From Roseiarcus sp963842835 (lineage in GTDB: Bacteria; Pseudomonadota; Alphaproteobacteria; Rhizobiales; Beijerinckiaceae), in assembly GCA_963842835.1 (NCBI GenBank), contig CAWJIB010000009.1:372001-436000 (forward strand): a DNA stretch of 64,000 bases. Reading direction: 5' to 3'. The position numbers were made by a program, and so were the translations under genes. Positions within the stretch are counted from its first letter, which is position 1. Each line of letters begins with the position of its first letter. Of this stretch, positions 61,472 to 64,000 are shown one piece after another. The notes under the pieces were generated by a model. That model did no database searches and was not told the DNA's origin. It saw only the letters and a program-made list of their open reading frames with translations.

Positions 61472-62230
61472 GTGACGGTCCTGCGCGACAAGATTAGTGT
61501 GATCACCGGTGGCGGGGGCAGCATCGGCTTGGCGACGGCGCGCCTGTTTCTCAACGAGGGCGCCAAGGTGATGCTCGTCGACCGCGACCAGGACAGACTG
61601 GCCGCGGCCGTCGGCGAACTTGCGCATCCCGATGTCGTTTCCCTCGCGGCCGACGTGACGCGAACGGCGGATATCCAAGGATTGGTTCAACGCGCGGTTG
61701 AACGCTGGGGCCGGATAGACGTTCTGTTCAGCAATGCCGGAACATTCGGCGCCGTCGCCACGGTGGAGCAGTTTCCCGAGGAAATGTTCGACGCCGTCTA
61801 CGCCGTACATGTCCGCGGCGCGTTCCTCCTGGCGAAATACGCCGTCCCGCATATGCCGAGGGGAGGCAGCATCATCATCACGTCGAGTATCGTGGGCACG
61901 CGCGGCGACCCCGGCGCATACGCCTATGTCACGGCCAAGCACGCCCAGGTCGGACTGATGCGCTGCCTCGCCAAGGACCTCGCCCCGCGCGGAATTCGCG
62001 TAAACACCATCCATCCCGGACCGATCGACAACGGCTTCCAGCGCGCCGTCGAGGCGGATCTGACGGCCGTCATGGGCCAGGACGCAACGGCGTTTTTCGA
62101 CCACGTCATTCCCTTGGGACGCCACGGGCGGCCGGCGGAAATCGCCGAAGCCGTGCTCTACCTCGCTTCGGACCGGAGCAGCTTCACCACGGGCAGCCTT
62201 CTGATGGCGGATGGAGGCTTGAGCGCGTGA
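61472..62230 (+). CDS. Short-chain dehydrogenase/reductase
   Basis: 252 residues from the GTG at 61472, preceded by an ideal GGGAGGAAATC; an ATG-like earlier frame start is rejected. Classical SDR: ITGGGGSIGLATARLF, LFSNAGTFG, SIIITSSIVGTRG, catalytic YAYVTAKHA (Y-x3-K), IHPGPIDNGF and the end SSFTTGSLLMADGGLSA. First gene of an operon with a MarR regulator and a ThDP enzyme; substrate unknown. Confidence 0.92.
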   Translation: MTVLRDKISVITGGGGSIGLATARLFLNEGAKVMLVDRDQDRLAAAVGELAHPDVVSLAADVTRTADIQGLVQRAVERWGRIDVLFSNAGTFGAVATVEQFPEEMFDAVYAVHVRGAFLLAKYAVPHMPRGGSIIITSSIVGTRGDPGAYAYVTAKHAQVGLMRCLAKDLAPRGIRVNTIHPGPIDNGFQRAVEADLTAVMGQDATAFFDHVIPLGRHGRPAEIAEAVLYLASDRSSFTTGSLLMADGGLSA

Positions 62231-62730
62231 ACAGGGCCACGACGGCGCCGAAACGAACCGATCGAGCGCGGGCGAAGCCCGAGCCTGCGACCGTTTCCTC
62301 GAAGGTCGATCTCGGCCCCCTCGACGGGTACATCGGTTTCCATCTGCGCATGGCGCAGGAAATCGCATTGCGGGCGTTTATCGCCAGCTCCCACCATCCC
62401 GGTTTCAAACCCGGTCACTTCGCGACCCTCATGGTCATAAGGCTCAACCCCGGCCTGTCGCAGATCGAGGTGTGCCGCGCCATCGGCCGGGACAAGTCCA
62501 CGCTCAGCCCGCTCATTCGCGGCCTCGAGCGGGACGGGCTCATCCTGCGCGAGAATTCGTCGTTGGACCGGCGCAGCGTCACCCTCCGGCTGAGCCCCAA
62601 AGGGGAAGAGACGCTCGACAAGCTGCTCAAGCATGCCGAAGCCCACGACCGGCGGCTCGACGCCATCGTGGGGGAGGCCAAGCCCGAGCTCATCGCCTTG
62701 TTGAAGAAGATAGCCGCGGCTCTGAGCTGA
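62227..62730 (+). CDS. MarR-family transcriptional regulator
   Basis: 167 residues from the GTG at 62227 (overlap GTGA). Winged helix: PGLSQIEVCRAIGRDKSTLS, LIRGLERDGLILRENSSLDR with the RRSVTLRLSPKGEE wing. Probably senses an aromatic or acidic catabolite and represses its own operon through the palindromes at 61384-61427. Confidence 0.92.
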   Translation: MNRATTAPKRTDRARAKPEPATVSSKVDLGPLDGYIGFHLRMAQEIALRAFIASSHHPGFKPGHFATLMVIRLNPGLSQIEVCRAIGRDKSTLSPLIRGLERDGLILRENSSLDRRSVTLRLSPKGEETLDKLLKHAEAHDRRLDAIVGEAKPELIALLKKIAAALS

Positions 62731-62759
62731 CGGCCAAATCATTTCATCGGAGAGCCAAC

Positions 62760-64000
62760 ATGTACAGCGCCAGCACGGCCCTGCTCGAAGCCCTGAGCGA
62801 CGCGGGCGTGACGCACATCTTCGTGAACTTCGGCAGCGACCACCCGGCGCTGGTCGAAGCGATCGCGGAGGCCCGCGCGCATGGGCGCGCCATTCCAATG
62901 ATCGTGACCTCGCCAAACGAGATGGTGGCGCTCAGCTGCGCGCACGGCTCCGCGCAGCTCACCGGGCGCGCCCAGGCCGTGATCGTGCATGTGGAATGCG
63001 GGACCCAGGCGCTCGGCGGGGCCGTTCACAATGCCGCCAGAGCGCGCATCCCCGTCTTCATCTTCGCCGGGCTCTCCCCCTTCACTCAGGAGGGCGAACT
63101 GCGCGGCAGCCGCAACGAATTCATCCAGTGGATCCAGGACGTCGCCGACCAGCGCGGCATCGTGCGCGGCTATATGAAATACGACAACGAGTTTCGCACG
63201 GGCAAGAACGTGCCGCAGCTCGTGCACCGCGCCATGCAGCTGGCCCATAGCGATCCCAAGGGACCGGTCTATCTCACCGGCGCCCGCGAGGTGATGGAGC
63301 AAGAAGTCGAGCCGATCGCAATCGAGCTGGACCGCTGGCGGCCGGCGCCGGCGGCGCCCTTGCCCGAGGCCGGCGTGGCGGAGATCGCCTCGGCGCTGGC
63401 GACGGCGAAAAGGCCCTTGGTCGTGACGACCTATCTCGGCCGCCGGGGCGAGGCCGTGACCGAACTCTTGCGGCTTTGCGAGAGACTCGGCGTCGGCGTG
63501 CTGGAATCAGTGCCGAGCGCGATGAACTACCCGCATGACGCGGCGATGTATCAGGGCAATCACTGGAATCACCCATTCCAGAACCCTCGCCTGGCCGAGG
63601 CCGATGTGGTGCTCGTACTCGACAGCGACGTGCCGTGGATTCCGACGATCAACAAGCCGGCGCGCGACGCGCGTATCTTTCATGTCGACGTCGACCCGCT
63701 CAAGGGTTCGATCCCGCTCTGGTATATTGGCGCGCATCGCTCGTTCGGCGCCGATGCGGCGACCGCGCTCGCGCAGATCAACGCCCATCTCGATCGCGAG
63801 GGCTTCGACGAGGCGGCCGCCGGCGCCCGCATCCGGCATTACGCGAGCTTGCACGTCGAGCGCGCAAAACAGCTCGAAGCGCGCGAAAGGCCGGATGGCG
63901 ACACGATCACGCCGGAGTTTCTCACCGCCTCGGTGCGCAAGGCGATCGACGCCGACACCATCGTTCTCAACGAGGGCATCACCAACTATCCCGCCATCTG
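62760..64000 (+). CDS. Thiamine-diphosphate-dependent enzyme, acetolactate-synthase-like (partial)
   Basis: First 413 codons; runs off the right edge. GGAGAG lies before the ATG. ThDP Pyr domain: GVTHIFVNFGSDHPALVEAI, then SPNEMVALSCAHGSAQLTGR with the cofactor-activating Glu; central domain ADVVLVLDSDVPWIPTINKP; the ThDP-binding part is just beginning (ITPEFLTASVRKAIDADTIV). Similar stand-alone proteins are annotated thiamine-pyrophosphate-requiring enzymes of catabolic operons (decarboxylases or lyases); the reaction cannot be read. Confidence 0.9.
   Translation, partial: MYSASTALLEALSDAGVTHIFVNFGSDHPALVEAIAEARAHGRAIPMIVTSPNEMVALSCAHGSAQLTGRAQAVIVHVECGTQALGGAVHNAARARIPVFIFAGLSPFTQEGELRGSRNEFIQWIQDVADQRGIVRGYMKYDNEFRTGKNVPQLVHRAMQLAHSDPKGPVYLTGAREVMEQEVEPIAIELDRWRPAPAAPLPEAGVAEIASALATAKRPLVVTTYLGRRGEAVTELLRLCERLGVGVLESVPSAMNYPHDAAMYQGNHWNHPFQNPRLAEADVVLVLDSDVPWIPTINKPARDARIFHVDVDPLKGSIPLWYIGAHRSFGADAATALAQINAHLDREGFDEAAAGARIRHYASLHVERAKQLEARERPDGDTITPEFLTASVRKAIDADTIVLNEGITNYPAI

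Overview
The window reads as chromosome of a high-GC alphaproteobacterium, most likely order Hyphomicrobiales. Evidence: a CcrM-type cell-cycle methyltransferase beside rnhB, the 41-residue L36 protein, a class A RNase P RNA, an Entner-Doudoroff edd, and FixK/FNR-type and sigma-54 promoter elements. The family cannot be fixed from sequence reading alone. Almost all of it is densely packed coding DNA with many 1-4 base stop/start overlaps. No tRNA, rRNA or CRISPR array was seen.

Layout. 1-4.7 kb: end of pyruvate kinase, an alpha/beta hydrolase, a TPR protein, rpmJ, then a stress set (Hsp20, universal stress protein, zinc alcohol dehydrogenase) behind a possible FNR/FixK box. 4.8-7.5 kb: a B3/4 protein and an ArsR-methyltransferase fusion regulator with its own palindrome, coupled to metF (methionine cycle). 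7.5-8.95 kb: an IS110-family (IS1111-type) element with subterminal inverted repeats and a long non-coding 3' end where a guide (bridge/seek) RNA is expected. 10-17.9 kb: the most unusual region, a redox signalling and electron-transfer island. It holds a single-domain response regulator, a receiver fused to a repeated membrane module, a paralogue that lost its receiver, a nine-haem cytochrome c, a cytochrome b, and, facing them, a sigma-54 response regulator and a histidine kinase with haem-binding-like motifs in its periplasmic domain. Two near-consensus sigma-54 promoters, each about 90-100 bp downstream of the same 17-bp palindrome, and a perfect FNR/FixK box in front of the kinase tie this together as a probable regulatory cascade.

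17.9-26.6 kb: a carbonic-anhydrase-like (LCIB type) remnant, a cell-wall amidase, a MocR regulator divergent from DUF1127/DMT exporter genes, rnpB, ureEFG, psiF-like and prmB. 26.66-28.08 kb is low-complexity sequence flanked by exact duplications of neighbouring bases and is very probably an assembly artefact. 28-37 kb: ccrM, rnhB, then creatininase-like, RidA, an NMT1/THI5-type ABC transporter, a cytosine-deaminase-like hydrolase and a FAD oxidase; the transporter operon has a sigma-54 promoter, suggesting nitrogen-controlled use of an unidentified N-containing compound.

37-53 kb: cca, DUF6111, a NUDIX hydrolase and DUF1285 genes; a MoxR/DUF58/BatA-like membrane operon; 3-oxoacid CoA-transferase; a PEBP protein; vapBC; edd; a secretin N-domain protein; DUF1499. 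53-64 kb: two tandem adenylate cyclase/TPR proteins, an MBL-fold hydrolase, bioY, a thioesterase, a mannose-1-phosphate guanylyltransferase, and an SDR-MarR-ThDP enzyme operon that runs off the right edge.
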